From an uncultured Collinsella sp. (lineage in GTDB: Bacteria > Actinomycetota > Coriobacteriia > Coriobacteriales > Coriobacteriaceae), in contig UQIN01000001.1 in assembly GCA_900541035.1 (NCBI GenBank), forward strand, positions 1-64,000: a DNA stretch of 64,000 nt, in the 5' to 3' direction. Positions 34,391 through 43,932 of the stretch are shown one piece after another (positions within the stretch are counted from its first letter, which is position 1; every line of letters starts with the position of its first letter). Below the pieces are notes generated by a model, which saw only the letters and a program-made list of their open reading frames with translations, was not told the DNA's origin and ran no database searches. The position numbers and the translations under genes are program-made.

Positions 34391-36343
34391 ATGGCCACCG
34401 CCGACCCCAAGAAGAAAAAGAAGAAGCGCAAGAAAAAAGAGTCACTCGAGCATAAGCGCAACCGCATCCTAGTAGCGCTGGGCATTTTTGCCGTGGTGTA
34501 CGCCCTCGATGAGCTCGGCACCCTCGCCGCCGCATTCGGCACCCCGGGCGACATCTACGCCAGCTTCGTGCTGTTCCTCGTGCCATTTTTGATTGCCGGC
34601 TACGACGTACTGCAAAAGGCATTCAATAACATCCGCCGCGGCAAGGCCTTCGACGAGAGCTTCCTCATGGCCGTCGCGACTATCGGCGCGTTTGCCATGG
34701 TGCTCTTCCCCGATACCGACCCGCACATGGCCGAAGGTGCCGCTGTCATGCTGTTTTACCAGGTCGGCGAGCTGTTCCAGGCATACGCCGTGGGCAAGAG
34801 CCGCAAGTCGATCAGCGCCATGATGGACATCGCGCCCGACTACGCTAACGTCGAGCAAGCCGACGGCACACTCGAACAGGTCTTTCCCGATGACATCGCC
34901 GTCGGCACCGTGATCGTGGTCAAACCCGGCGAGCGCGTGCCTATCGACGGCGTCATCGTCGAGGGCGAAACCCAGCTCGACACCGCCGCGCTCACGGGCG
35001 AGTCAGTCCCCCGCTCCGCCAAGTCCGGCGACGATATCATCAGCGGCTGTATCAACATGACGGGCCTCATCCACGTGCGCACCACCAAGCCGTTTGGCGA
35101 ATCCACCGTCGCGCGCGTCCTGGAGCTCGTGGAGAATGCCAGCGAAAAGAAGGCGCGCACCGAGAACTTCATCACGCGCTTTGCCCGCGTCTACACCCCC
35201 GCCGTCACCGGCGCGGCCGCGGTGCTCGCGCTTGGCGGCGGCCTAGTCACCGGTACCTGGTCCGACTGGATTCTGCGCGGCCTTACCTTCCTGGTCGTCA
35301 GCTGCCCGTGCGCGCTCGTGATCAGCGTGCCGCTGAGCTTCTTTGGCGGCATCGGCGGCGCGTCCAAGCTGGGCGTTCTCATCAAAGGCTCCAACTACCT
35401 CGAGACGCTCGCCGACGTGGACACCGTCGTCTTCGACAAAACCGGCACGCTCACCAACGGCACGTTCTCGGTCGTGGCGGTACACCCCGAGGCAGGCTAT
35501 ACCGAGCAGTCGTTGCTTGAGGTCGCAGCCCTTGCGGAGTCGTTCTCCGATCACCCCATCGCGCAGTCCGTGCGCGTCGCCTACCAGGGCGAGGTCGACC
35601 CCAAGCGCGTGAAGGACTCCGCCAACGATGCGGGCCACGGCGTGACGGCAACCATCGACGGCAAGCACGTCGTCGTCGGCAACGCAAAGATGCTCGCCGC
35701 GGCCGGAGTCGAAGCGCCCGATTGCGAGGTCGTCGGAACGATTCTGCATGTGCTCGTTGACGGCGTGTACGCCGGCCACATCGTGATTGCAGACACCGTT
35801 AAGGCCGATGCCGAGCAGACGATCCGCGACCTGCACGCCGCCGGCGTCAAGCGCACCGTCATGCTCACAGGCGACCGCGAGGAAGTGGCTGCTGCGGTGG
35901 CCAAGCAGCTCGGCCTCGACGAGTTCCACGCGCAGCTGCTGCCGGGCGACAAGGTCGACCGTGTTGAGGCGTTGCTTGCGAGCGAGAACGGCAAGGGCAA
36001 GCTCGCCTTTGTCGGCGACGGTATCAACGACGCGCCCGTGCTCACCCGCGCCGATGTGGGCATTGCCATGGGCGCCATGGGGTCCGACGCCGCGATCGAG
36101 GCGGCGGACGTCGTGCTGATGGATGACAAGCCGTCCAATATCTCCCGTGCGATCCGCGTGGCACGCAAGACCATGGCGATCGTCTGGCAGAACATCATCT
36201 TTGCGCTGGGCATTAAGTTGCTGATTCTGGTGCTTGCGGCACTGGGCATCGCCAACATGTGGCTTGCCGTGTTCGGCGACGTGGGCGTGGCGATCATCGC
36301 CATCCTGAACGCCATGCGCGCGATGGGTGTCAAGAACCTGTAG
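34391..36343 (+). CDS. Zn/Cd/Pb-type P1B ATPase
   Basis: A 650-residue heavy-metal-exporting ATPase. Motifs in order: LTGESVP (actuator), SCPCALV transmembrane metal site near residue 312, FDKTGTLTNG phosphorylation site near residue 354, SDHPIAQS (the HP motif), and GDGINDAPVLTRADVGIAMG in the nucleotide domain. The CPC motif and ArsR context suggest Zn, Cd or Pb export. There is no N-terminal HMA domain; instead residues 5-15 are a striking Lys/Arg run. The start ATG 34391 has GGGAGG nine bases upstream. Preceded by its own ArsR operator. Confidence 0.92.
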   Translation: MATADPKKKKKKRKKKESLEHKRNRILVALGIFAVVYALDELGTLAAAFGTPGDIYASFVLFLVPFLIAGYDVLQKAFNNIRRGKAFDESFLMAVATIGAFAMVLFPDTDPHMAEGAAVMLFYQVGELFQAYAVGKSRKSISAMMDIAPDYANVEQADGTLEQVFPDDIAVGTVIVVKPGERVPIDGVIVEGETQLDTAALTGESVPRSAKSGDDIISGCINMTGLIHVRTTKPFGESTVARVLELVENASEKKARTENFITRFARVYTPAVTGAAAVLALGGGLVTGTWSDWILRGLTFLVVSCPCALVISVPLSFFGGIGGASKLGVLIKGSNYLETLADVDTVVFDKTGTLTNGTFSVVAVHPEAGYTEQSLLEVAALAESFSDHPIAQSVRVAYQGEVDPKRVKDSANDAGHGVTATIDGKHVVVGNAKMLAAAGVEAPDCEVVGTILHVLVDGVYAGHIVIADTVKADAEQTIRDLHAAGVKRTVMLTGDREEVAAAVAKQLGLDEFHAQLLPGDKVDRVEALLASENGKGKLAFVGDGINDAPVLTRADVGIAMGAMGSDAAIEAADVVLMDDKPSNISRAIRVARKTMAIVWQNIIFALGIKLLILVLAALGIANMWLAVFGDVGVAIIAILNAMRAMGVKNL

Positions 36344-36359
36344 CGCCTGTGGTCCCTCC

Positions 36360-36488
36360 GGCCGGGACCGGGCTTGGTTTTGAAAACGTCCTCGACCAAT
36401 GAATCGCCCCCGTTCTGCTCCTTCGGAGCTACGAACGGGGGCGATTCTGGCCTGCGGAATGTTTTCAAAACCAAGCCCAGTCCCGGCC
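36360..36488. repeat. Nested inverted repeat element (MITE- or terminator-like)
   Basis: Outer arms of 28 bases (36360-36387 and 36461-36488) are complementary with one mismatch. Inside, GAATCGCCCCCGTTC (36401-36415) pairs perfectly with 36433-36447, and within that GCTCC-TTC-GGAGC (36417-36429) forms a third hairpin. The whole folds into one long rod. It follows the ATPase gene by 16 bases and lies before the convergent regulator gene. Confidence 0.65.
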
Positions 36489-36566
36489 TACGGTGACGTT
36501 GCTGGTGGTTCTTGGGCATCGCTTGCTGGCGGGGTTCCTTGTCTGAGTTGGACTTGGTTGGTGGGG

Positions 36567-36944
36567 TTACTGATCCCGGTCGCCGTCCCGCCCCAGCATC
36601 GATTTCAGCTTCTCAAAGCTCTCCTCGCTCAGGCAATGCTCCATGTGGCAGCCCTCTTGCGACGCGACCTCAGCCGAAACACCCGCGTCCTCTAGCAGCC
36701 CCACGAAAAAGCAGTGACGCTCCCACATTTGACGAGCGACCTCCAGCCCCCGCTTTGTCAGATGAACATCTCGTTTGCCCATTTCGACATAGCCGTTGCT
36801 TTCCAACGTCGCCATGGCCTTGGAAACGCTCGCCTTAGTTACGCCGAGGTACTCCGCAACGTCAATCGAGCGCACGATGCCCTGACGTTCCGACAGAACG
36901 TAGATCGATTCGAGGTAGTCTTCTCCGGATTCACGTAGGGCCAT
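36567..36944 (-). CDS. DtxR/MntR-family metal-dependent regulator
   Basis: A 125-residue two-domain regulator. The winged helix-turn-helix (VRSIDVAEYLGVTKASVSKAMATLESNGYVEMGKRDVHLTKRG region) is followed by the metal-binding dimerisation part (ARQMWERHCFFVGLLEDAGV, SQEGCHMEHCLSEESFEKL) with Cys, His and Glu ligands. There is no SH3-like third domain, as in MntR. It should repress Mn or Fe uptake, or activate efflux, when metal is bound. The target is not evident; its own leader contains an inverted repeat. Convergent with the Zn/Cd pump gene. Confidence 0.88.
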   Translation of the reverse strand: MALRESGEDYLESIYVLSERQGIVRSIDVAEYLGVTKASVSKAMATLESNGYVEMGKRDVHLTKRGLEVARQMWERHCFFVGLLEDAGVSAEVASQEGCHMEHCLSEESFEKLKSMLGRDGDRDQ

Positions 36945-36968
36945 GGGCCGCCTTTCGCGATGATTGTT

Positions 36969-37000
36969 AGTTAGCCTTTGGATACTTTCCTTGGCTTACT
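36969..37000. promoter_or_regulatory. Inverted repeat upstream of the DtxR-type gene
   Basis: AGTTAGCC (36969-36976) and GGCTTACT (36993-37000) are complementary except for one position, in the AT-rich leader. It may be an autoregulatory site. The rest of the gap to 37178 holds a nine-C run (37117-37125) and GGGACGTCCCC-type REP-like sequence. Confidence 0.35.
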
Positions 37001-37178
37001 TTACCGCAAAAGTTGCACATGTCTTACTACATTGACCAAAAAGTTAGCCGTGTTTCACAAAACGCGCGAGTGAAGCAGGACACCCCGGCGCGCGGCACGT
37101 GGCGCACCCCCCCCCAAGGAGTGTCCCCAGCTGCCGGCCGAAAAGGGACGTCCCCAAGTGCCGGGTGCCGGCCCGCGG

Positions 37179-37949
37179 CTAGATCAGGCCAAAGTGCTTG
37201 GCGGCGTTGTAGATGCCGTCGTCGTCTACAGCGGTCGTTACGTAGGTCGCGGCGGCCTTCACGGTCTCCTGCGCGTTGCCCATGGCCACGCTCGTGCCCA
37301 CGGCGGCAAACATCGACAGGTCGTTCTCGCCGTCGCCAAAGGCAATCGCCTCGCTCGCGTCGATACCAAGCCGCTCGAGCGTCGCCGCCACGCCCAGGTC
37401 CTTGCCGCCGTTAGCGGGAATAATGTCGCAGAACAGGTCGCACCAGCGCGTGGTGAGCGAATGCGACACGGCGTCGGTCACGATATGCTCGTCGGCCGGG
37501 TCCACAAAGGCGCAAAACTGGTAGACCGGTGCGTCAAAGGCGTGCTCAAACGGCTCCTCGTGGTAGACGATTCCCGCGTTGCTGCCAGCCGTCACCACGC
37601 GCTCGGACAGGCGGTTCACAAACGAGTTCTCGCCCTGCATGCACAGCGAGTCGTAGCGCCCCTGCGCCACCTGGTCCACAATCACCGCGACGTCGTCCGA
37701 ATCGATCGGGCAGCTGCGGTAAACCCCCTCGGCATCAAAGCAGTGCTGGCCCGAAAGCGTAATGTACGCATCCCAGCCCAGGTCGAACAGCCAGTCCGGC
37801 ATCTGGTAGGTCGGACGGCCCGTGGCGATCACGCACGCAATCCCCTGCTCGTGAAAGCTGTCGAGCACCTGCTGCGCCGACGCCGGAATCCGATGGGTCT
37901 TAAAGCTCAGCAGCGTGCCGTCGATATCGAAAAACGCGGCTTTGATCAT
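37179..37949 (-). CDS. Cof-type HAD-superfamily phosphatase
   Basis: A 256-residue HAD hydrolase of the Cof/SupH (C2B cap) group. Motif I is FFDIDGTLLSFKTH at residue 6; motif II is VIATGRPTY near residue 41. The Lys and motif III/IV occur in LGVAATLERLGIDASEAIAFGDGENDLSMF (residues about 184-213), followed by VGTSVAMGNAQETVKAAATYVT. It dephosphorylates small sugar or nucleotide phosphates; substrate unknown. It starts seven bases after the ABC-F gene ends, so it is co-transcribed with it. Confidence 0.92.
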   Translation of the reverse strand: MIKAAFFDIDGTLLSFKTHRIPASAQQVLDSFHEQGIACVIATGRPTYQMPDWLFDLGWDAYITLSGQHCFDAEGVYRSCPIDSDDVAVIVDQVAQGRYDSLCMQGENSFVNRLSERVVTAGSNAGIVYHEEPFEHAFDAPVYQFCAFVDPADEHIVTDAVSHSLTTRWCDLFCDIIPANGGKDLGVAATLERLGIDASEAIAFGDGENDLSMFAAVGTSVAMGNAQETVKAAATYVTTAVDDDGIYNAAKHFGLI

Positions 37950-37955
37950 TCTCGC

Positions 37956-39815
37956 CTACTCCTCGCCCTCGAGCTTTTCGCTCGCCTCGAGCCACGCCAT
38001 CTCCAGCTCGTCCATGGCAGCGTGAGCCTCGTCGATCTTTGCCTGCTGCTCGCCGAGCGCCGTGTAGTTGGTGGGATCGACTTGGGCCATTGCTGCCTCG
38101 GCCTCCTCAACGCGGGCGCGCTGCGTCTCCATCTTGCGCTCGAGCGAACTCACCTCGCGGCGGAGCTTCTGGCGCTCGGCGTTGGACAGGCCGTTGGGCT
38201 GACCGCTCGACTTGGGCTTTTCGGCCGCAGCTGCCGCGGCACCGGTGTCGAACGTGCCGGTCTTGGCGCTCGGCGCGCCCACGGGCTCGCCCTCGGCGGT
38301 AGCGTTGCACAGGCGCAGGTACTGGTCCACGCCACCGGGCATATGCGTCAGGTGGCCGTCGAGCAGCGCCCACTGCTGGTCGGTCACGCGCTCCATCAAA
38401 AAGCGGTCGTGCGTCACCAGGATCAGCGTGCCGGGCCAGCCGTCCAGCAGGTCCTCGACAATCGCGAGCATGTCGGTATCCAGGTCGTTGCCCGGCTCGT
38501 CCAGGATGAGCACGTTGGGCTCGTCCAGGATCGTCAGCAACAGCGACAGGCGACGGCGCTGGCCGCCCGAAAGATCGCCGATGCGGCTCCAGAGCTGCTG
38601 CGTCGTAAAGCCCAGACGCTCGCAGAGCTTCTCGGGCGAAGTCTCCTTGCCGTCGATGACGTAGTACTTCTTATAGTTGCCGAGCACCTCGCGGATCGTG
38701 TCGCCCATGTAGGGCTTGAGCTCCTCGAGCTGCTGCGACAGCACGCCAAAGCGCACTGTCTGGCCAATCTTCACGCGGCCGCGCGTGGGTTCAATCTTGC
38801 CCTGGATCACGTCGAGCAGCGTCGACTTACCGGCGCCGTTCTCGCCCAAAAGGCCATAGCGGTCGCCCGCACCAATGAGCCAGGTCACATCGGTGAGCAC
38901 CTGCTTGGGCGCGCCGTCGGTATCGGCATAGCCGGCATCCACGTCGACCACATCGATAACCTGCTTGCCCAAGCGGCTCACGGCGAGGCGCTTGAGCTCC
39001 AGCTCGTCGCGCACGGGCGGCACGTCGGCGATCAGCTCGCGAGCAGCCTCAACGCGAAACTTGGGCTTGGTGGAACGAGCCTGGGCGCCGCGGCTCAGCC
39101 ACGCGAGCTCCTTGCGCGCCATGTTGCGGCGGCGCTCCTCGGTGACGGCGGCCATGCGGTCGCGCTCTACGCGCTGAAGGATATATGCCGAGTAGCCGCC
39201 CTCGAAGGAGTCGACCTGGCCGTCGTGGACCTCCCACATGCTAGTGCAGACCTCGTCCAAGAACCAGCGATCGTGCGTGACCACGAGCATGGCGCCCTGA
39301 CCGCGCTGCCAGCGGGCCTTTAAGTGACGCGCGAGCCAGTTGATGGTGCGCATGTCCAGGTGGTTGGTGGGCTCGTCGAGCATGAGCACGTCGTAGTCGC
39401 CGATCAGCAGGCGCGCGAGGTCCACGCGACGGCGTTGGCCGCCCGAAAGCTCGCCCACCGTGCCCTCCCAGGGAACATCGCTAATGAGACCGGCGAGGAT
39501 CTGGCGCGTACGCGGACTCGAGGCCCACTCGTACTCGGGCGTGTCGCCCACGACGGCATGATGCACGGTGTCGGTATCGGCCAGGTTGTCCTTTTGGCCG
39601 AGCAGACCGATCGTGGTGCCGCGGCGATGCGTCACGCGGCCATCGTCGGGCTCCAGCGTGCCGGCGAGCACGCTCAGCAGCGTCGACTTGCCGTCGCCGT
39701 TTTTACCGACAATACCAATGCGGTCGCCCTCGCCCACGCCGAGCGTCACGCTATCGAAAATATGCTTGGTGGGAAACTCTAGGCTGACGGAATCGCATCC
39801 CAAAAGAATCGCCAT
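37956..39815 (-). CDS. ABC-F family ATPase (Uup-like)
   Basis: A 619-residue protein with two ABC ATPase domains and no membrane segment. The first has Walker A GKNGDGKSTLL and signature LSGGQRRRVDLARLL; the second has GENGAGKSTLLD and LSGGQRRRLSLLLTIL. An interdomain linker (RMAAVTEERRRNMARKELAWLSRGAQARSTK) and a C-terminal coiled coil (residues about 540-615) resemble Uup. ABC-F proteins act on ribosomes or in DNA transactions. ATG 39815 has GAAGGAG eight bases before it; upstream in-frame codons lack a ribosome site. Confidence 0.92.
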   Translation of the reverse strand: MAILLGCDSVSLEFPTKHIFDSVTLGVGEGDRIGIVGKNGDGKSTLLSVLAGTLEPDDGRVTHRRGTTIGLLGQKDNLADTDTVHHAVVGDTPEYEWASSPRTRQILAGLISDVPWEGTVGELSGGQRRRVDLARLLIGDYDVLMLDEPTNHLDMRTINWLARHLKARWQRGQGAMLVVTHDRWFLDEVCTSMWEVHDGQVDSFEGGYSAYILQRVERDRMAAVTEERRRNMARKELAWLSRGAQARSTKPKFRVEAARELIADVPPVRDELELKRLAVSRLGKQVIDVVDVDAGYADTDGAPKQVLTDVTWLIGAGDRYGLLGENGAGKSTLLDVIQGKIEPTRGRVKIGQTVRFGVLSQQLEELKPYMGDTIREVLGNYKKYYVIDGKETSPEKLCERLGFTTQQLWSRIGDLSGGQRRRLSLLLTILDEPNVLILDEPGNDLDTDMLAIVEDLLDGWPGTLILVTHDRFLMERVTDQQWALLDGHLTHMPGGVDQYLRLCNATAEGEPVGAPSAKTGTFDTGAAAAAAEKPKSSGQPNGLSNAERQKLRREVSSLERKMETQRARVEEAEAAMAQVDPTNYTALGEQQAKIDEAHAAMDELEMAWLEASEKLEGEE

Positions 39816-39889
39816 ATGCCCTGCTCCTTCGTAGAAATTCAACGTTGTCCATGATAGCAGCGAAAAGGCAGGCCGCACACGACACAAAA

Positions 39890-39923
39890 AGGCGGGCCAT
39901 CTCCCATAAGAGATGACCCGCCT
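39890..39923 (-). terminator. Rho-independent terminator of the pst operon
   Basis: On the minus strand AGGCGGGTCATCTC pairs (one G-U) with GAGATGGCCCGCCT around TTATGG, followed by a T run. It lies 56 bases after the pstB stop. Confidence 0.8.
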
Positions 39924-39978
39924 CTCCAATCAGTCCCGTGGCGACCGTGGCCGCCGCGGGCCTCAAGCATGTCCCGGA

Positions 39979-40847
<869 letters not shown>

Positions 40848-40851
<4 letters not shown>

Positions 40852-41774
40852 TCGGCCGTCATCTTCCTTGCCAGTTGCTTGCCCACGATGCGGGCGACTA
40901 CGTTAAACAACAGCACGCAAATCATCAGCAGTGCCGCGGTGCCCCAGACGATTTGCTGTGCCTCGGGGCTGCCCTCGCCGTAAATCTTGTAGATGTGCAC
41001 GGCGAGCGACTCACCGGGACGGAACACGTTCCAGGCGCAGGTAGGGCTCGACAGGTTAAAGCTCAAGAAGTTCAGACGCACCGGCGAGCTCATGCCCGAG
41101 GTAAAGAGCAGCGCCGCGGCCTCGCCAAACACGCGGCCGGCCGAAAGCACGATGCCGGTCACGATGGCAGGCATGGCCTCGGGGACCAGGATATGCAGTG
41201 TGGCCTCCCAGCGGGTGAGGCCCATGGCCAGGCACGCATCGCGCTGGGCCTGCGGCACGTCCTCAAGCGCCTGCTGGATCACGCGCACCAGGATGGGGAT
41301 GTTAAACATGGTGAGCGCGACGGCACCGGAGATGATGGAGTACTTCCAGCCCAGCTGCACCGAGAACACCAGAAAGCCGAACATGCCGACGACGATGGAA
41401 GGCAGCGAGGACAGTGTCTCGATGGCGGTGGAGGCGATATCGCGGATGGGTCCGTCCGGCGCGTACTCGACCAGGAAGACCGCGCCACCCAAGCTGATGG
41501 GCACCGAGATGACTAGGGTGATCAGCAGCAGATAGAACGAGTCGAATAGCTGGTAGAGTACGCCGCCCTGGGTACCGTTGGCGCGCGCGGGCTGCGTGAG
41601 AAAGCCCGGCTGGAACAGCGTCGAGACCCCCTCGAACAGGATATAGGCCACCATGGAGATGACGATGAGCATGACGATAGCGGCGATCGCCGTCAGCACG
41701 CCCGTGGCGATGCGGTCCTGCTTTTGGACACGCCCGAGTCTCGCCTCGTCGATATGGATGCGCGTGCTAGCCAC
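40848..41774 (-). CDS. pstA: Phosphate ABC transporter permease PstA
   Basis: A permease of about 308 residues with six hydrophobic segments and the PstA-specific EYAPDGPIRDIASTAIETLSSLPSIVVGMFGF loop. The cytoplasmic EAA-type ALEDVPQAQRDACLAMGLTRWEA contacts the ATPase. I chose GTG 41774, which overlaps the pstC stop by eight bases; a TTG at 41798 is the longest alternative. Its stop overlaps the pstB start. Confidence 0.92.
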
Positions 41775-42675
41775 GAGCCTTCGCCCCCTTGCGGCCAATG
41801 AGGTGGATGATCAGGATGAAGATGAGGCTCATGCCCATCAGCAGCAGGCCGAGCGCCCACAGGACATCGTCCTGGGCCGAGCCCTCGGCATAGACCGCCA
41901 TGGACGTGGTGAGCGTGGTGGTGATGGTGGACGCCGGCGACAGCAGCGACGTCGGCATGGCCTCGATACCGCCGATAACCATGCGCACGGCGAGCGTCTC
42001 GCCAAAGGCGCGGGTCATGCCAAGGATGACCGCGGTCATGAGCGACGGCATGGCAGACTTGAGCACCACGTGCCAGATGGTCTGCCAGCGGGTGTAGCCC
42101 AGCGCGAGCGAGCCCTGACGGTAGCTGTCGGGCACGGCACGCAGGCCATCGACCGAAAGCGTGGTCATAGTCGGCAGGATCATGACGGCCAGCACGATGG
42201 CGCCGGGCAAGATGCCCAGACCCGTACTCACGTGGAAAACGCTCTTCATAAGGCCGACGACCACGTGAAAGCCGATCAAGCCAAAGACGACCGAGGGAAT
42301 GCCGGTCAAAAGCTCAATAAGCGGCTGAAAGATCTTGGAGCCAAACTTAGGCTGAATCTCGACCGCAAAGATGGCAGAGCCGATGGCGATGGGCAGCGCG
42401 ATGAGCGTGGAGAGCACCATGACCGCAAACGAGGTGACAATCAGGGGCAGGGCGCCGGTATAAGGCAGGCCGTTTTCGGCCGTGTTGGCCAGGTCCCACT
42501 TGGTGCCGGTGAAGAACTCAACGATTGAGACGCCGTCCTTAACAAAAGCCGAGAGGCCCTTTTGGGCGACCATAAAGATGAGCGCGGCAACGACAAGCGT
42601 CACGAGCGCTACGCACGCGCCCGTGACGCCCAGGCCCACGTTCTCAAGGTCGCGCTTTGGCAGCTGTTTTGCCAT
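41767..42675 (-). CDS. pstC: Phosphate ABC transporter permease PstC
   Basis: A 302-residue permease with about six membrane helices. Family markers are FFTGTKWDLANTAENGLPYTGALPLI after the first helix, the LLTGIPSVVFGLIGFHVV loop and the EAA-like VPDSYRQGSLALGYTRWQTIWHVV. It pairs with PstA to form the phosphate channel. ATG 42675 follows an AAAGG site. It lies 25 bases downstream of pstS and overlaps pstA. Confidence 0.94.
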   Translation of the reverse strand: MAKQLPKRDLENVGLGVTGACVALVTLVVAALIFMVAQKGLSAFVKDGVSIVEFFTGTKWDLANTAENGLPYTGALPLIVTSFAVMVLSTLIALPIAIGSAIFAVEIQPKFGSKIFQPLIELLTGIPSVVFGLIGFHVVVGLMKSVFHVSTGLGILPGAIVLAVMILPTMTTLSVDGLRAVPDSYRQGSLALGYTRWQTIWHVVLKSAMPSLMTAVILGMTRAFGETLAVRMVIGGIEAMPTSLLSPASTITTTLTTSMAVYAEGSAQDDVLWALGLLLMGMSLIFILIIHLIGRKGAKARG

Positions 42676-42700
42676 TGCAAACCTTTCCGGGGGCGATTAC

Positions 42701-43639
42701 TTATTTAGCGGAGACCTTGCCGCTGGCGTCCTTGACGACCTTCATGGCAGAGACGGGGATAAAGCCCTGCTCCTCGACGAGCTTGCCCTGGACGTCGTCG
42801 GAAAGCATGAACTCCAGGAAGGCCTTGGTGGCCTCGTCGGCATCCTTAGCGCAGTACATGTGCTCGGTAGCCCAGATCTTGAAGGAGTCGTCGGTGACGT
42901 TTGCGCTCTTGGGCTCCACGCCCTCGACCTTGATGGCGTTGAACTTGGAGTCATCGAAGTGCGAGAAGTCGAGGTAGGAGATGGCGTTGTCGGTGCTGCC
43001 CATCTGAGTCTGGACGTCGCCGGACTTGTCGAGCTCGGCGTCGCCCTTAAAGTCGACAGCCTCGTCACCAAAGACAGCGGCCTCGAAGGTGGCGCGGGTA
43101 CCGGAGCCGGCCTTGCGGTTGAGAACGACGATCTTGGCGTCGTCGCCGCCGACCTCCTTCCAGTTGGTAATCTGGCCGGAGAAGATGCCCTTGAGCTGCT
43201 CGAGGGACAGGTCGTCGACCGTCACGTTCTTGGAGACGACGGGGCCCATGCCCACGACGGCGACCTCGTGGTCGACGAGCTTCTTGACCTGATCGGCCTC
43301 GAGCTTGGACTCGGCGAAGACGTCGGAGTTACCGATGGTGACGGTGCCGGCGGCAACAGCGGTCAGACCTTTGCCCGAACCGTTGCCCGAGCCGGAGACG
43401 GAGACGTCCGGGTTGGCATCCATGAACTTCTCGGCAGCAGCCTCGACGAGAGCCTGGAACGAGGAGGCGCCGTCGTAGGTCACCTCGCCGGAGACAGACT
43501 CGGCAGCAGCGGCGCTACCCTTGTCGGTGGCGCTAGAAGCGCCTGCGCCACCGCAGCCAACAAGACCGAGTCCGACGATGCTGGCAAGACCACCAGCGAG
43601 GCCGAGGAACTGACGACGAGAATAAGCCTGATCGAGCAT
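42701..43639 (-). CDS. pstS: Phosphate-binding lipoprotein PstS
   Basis: A 312-residue periplasmic-type binding protein. The N-terminus has a twin-arginine signal (SRRQFLGLAGG) merging into a lipobox (LVGC) near residue 29, so it is probably exported folded by Tat and lipid-anchored. Phosphate-binding segments follow: GASSFQALVEAAAEKFM, GSGNGSGKGLTAVAAGTVTIGNSD and NRKAGSGTRATFE. It delivers phosphate to PstCA. ATG 43639 has AAAGGA upstream; earlier in-frame codons do not. First gene of pstSCAB. Confidence 0.94.
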   Translation of the reverse strand: MLDQAYSRRQFLGLAGGLASIVGLGLVGCGGAGASSATDKGSAAAAESVSGEVTYDGASSFQALVEAAAEKFMDANPDVSVSGSGNGSGKGLTAVAAGTVTIGNSDVFAESKLEADQVKKLVDHEVAVVGMGPVVSKNVTVDDLSLEQLKGIFSGQITNWKEVGGDDAKIVVLNRKAGSGTRATFEAAVFGDEAVDFKGDAELDKSGDVQTQMGSTDNAISYLDFSHFDDSKFNAIKVEGVEPKSANVTDDSFKIWATEHMYCAKDADEATKAFLEFMLSDDVQGKLVEEQGFIPVSAMKVVKDASGKVSAK

Positions 43640-43842
43640 GATCTTCCTTTCATACATGCGACTCGCGGGCACCCTGCCCGCTTTGCTGTTTGGAAAGATA
43701 CGGCCCCGACCGGGCATCGCCCGCGCCAACTACGGTTTCTTACGGGCATCTGATAGACCCTTACCGCAAGCTCTGCCCAGCCTTTACAAACGGATAACAA
43801 TCCAGCGCCGAACATGGCGCACCTTTTACACCAATAAAAACA

Positions 43843-43911
43843 AAGTTGCGGTGAAATAGTTCCTGTTTGGCCATCAAAAGGCCCATTCTAGGAACTATTC
43901 CACCGCAACTT
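43843..43911. repeat. Palindromic repeat family A, copy 1
   Basis: A 21-base stem beginning AAGTTGCGGTGAAATAG pairs with GGAACTATTCCACCGCAACTT (one G-U) around a loop holding GGCC/GGCC palindromes. It shares the TTGCGGTG(A/G)AATAG core with copies at 47119 and 50685. It lies between pstS and the convergent-side end of the dipeptidase gene and may act as its terminator. Confidence 0.7.
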
Positions 43912-43932
43912 AGATTGGGAAACCGCGTAACC

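Noticed and set aside
37117..37125. Nine-C run as a phase-variation tract
   Set aside because: It lies between genes with no start or promoter that it would clearly shift.
37158..39323. 721-codon plus-strand frame opposite the HAD and ABC-F genes
   Set aside because: It spans two genes on the other strand and has antisense-like composition.
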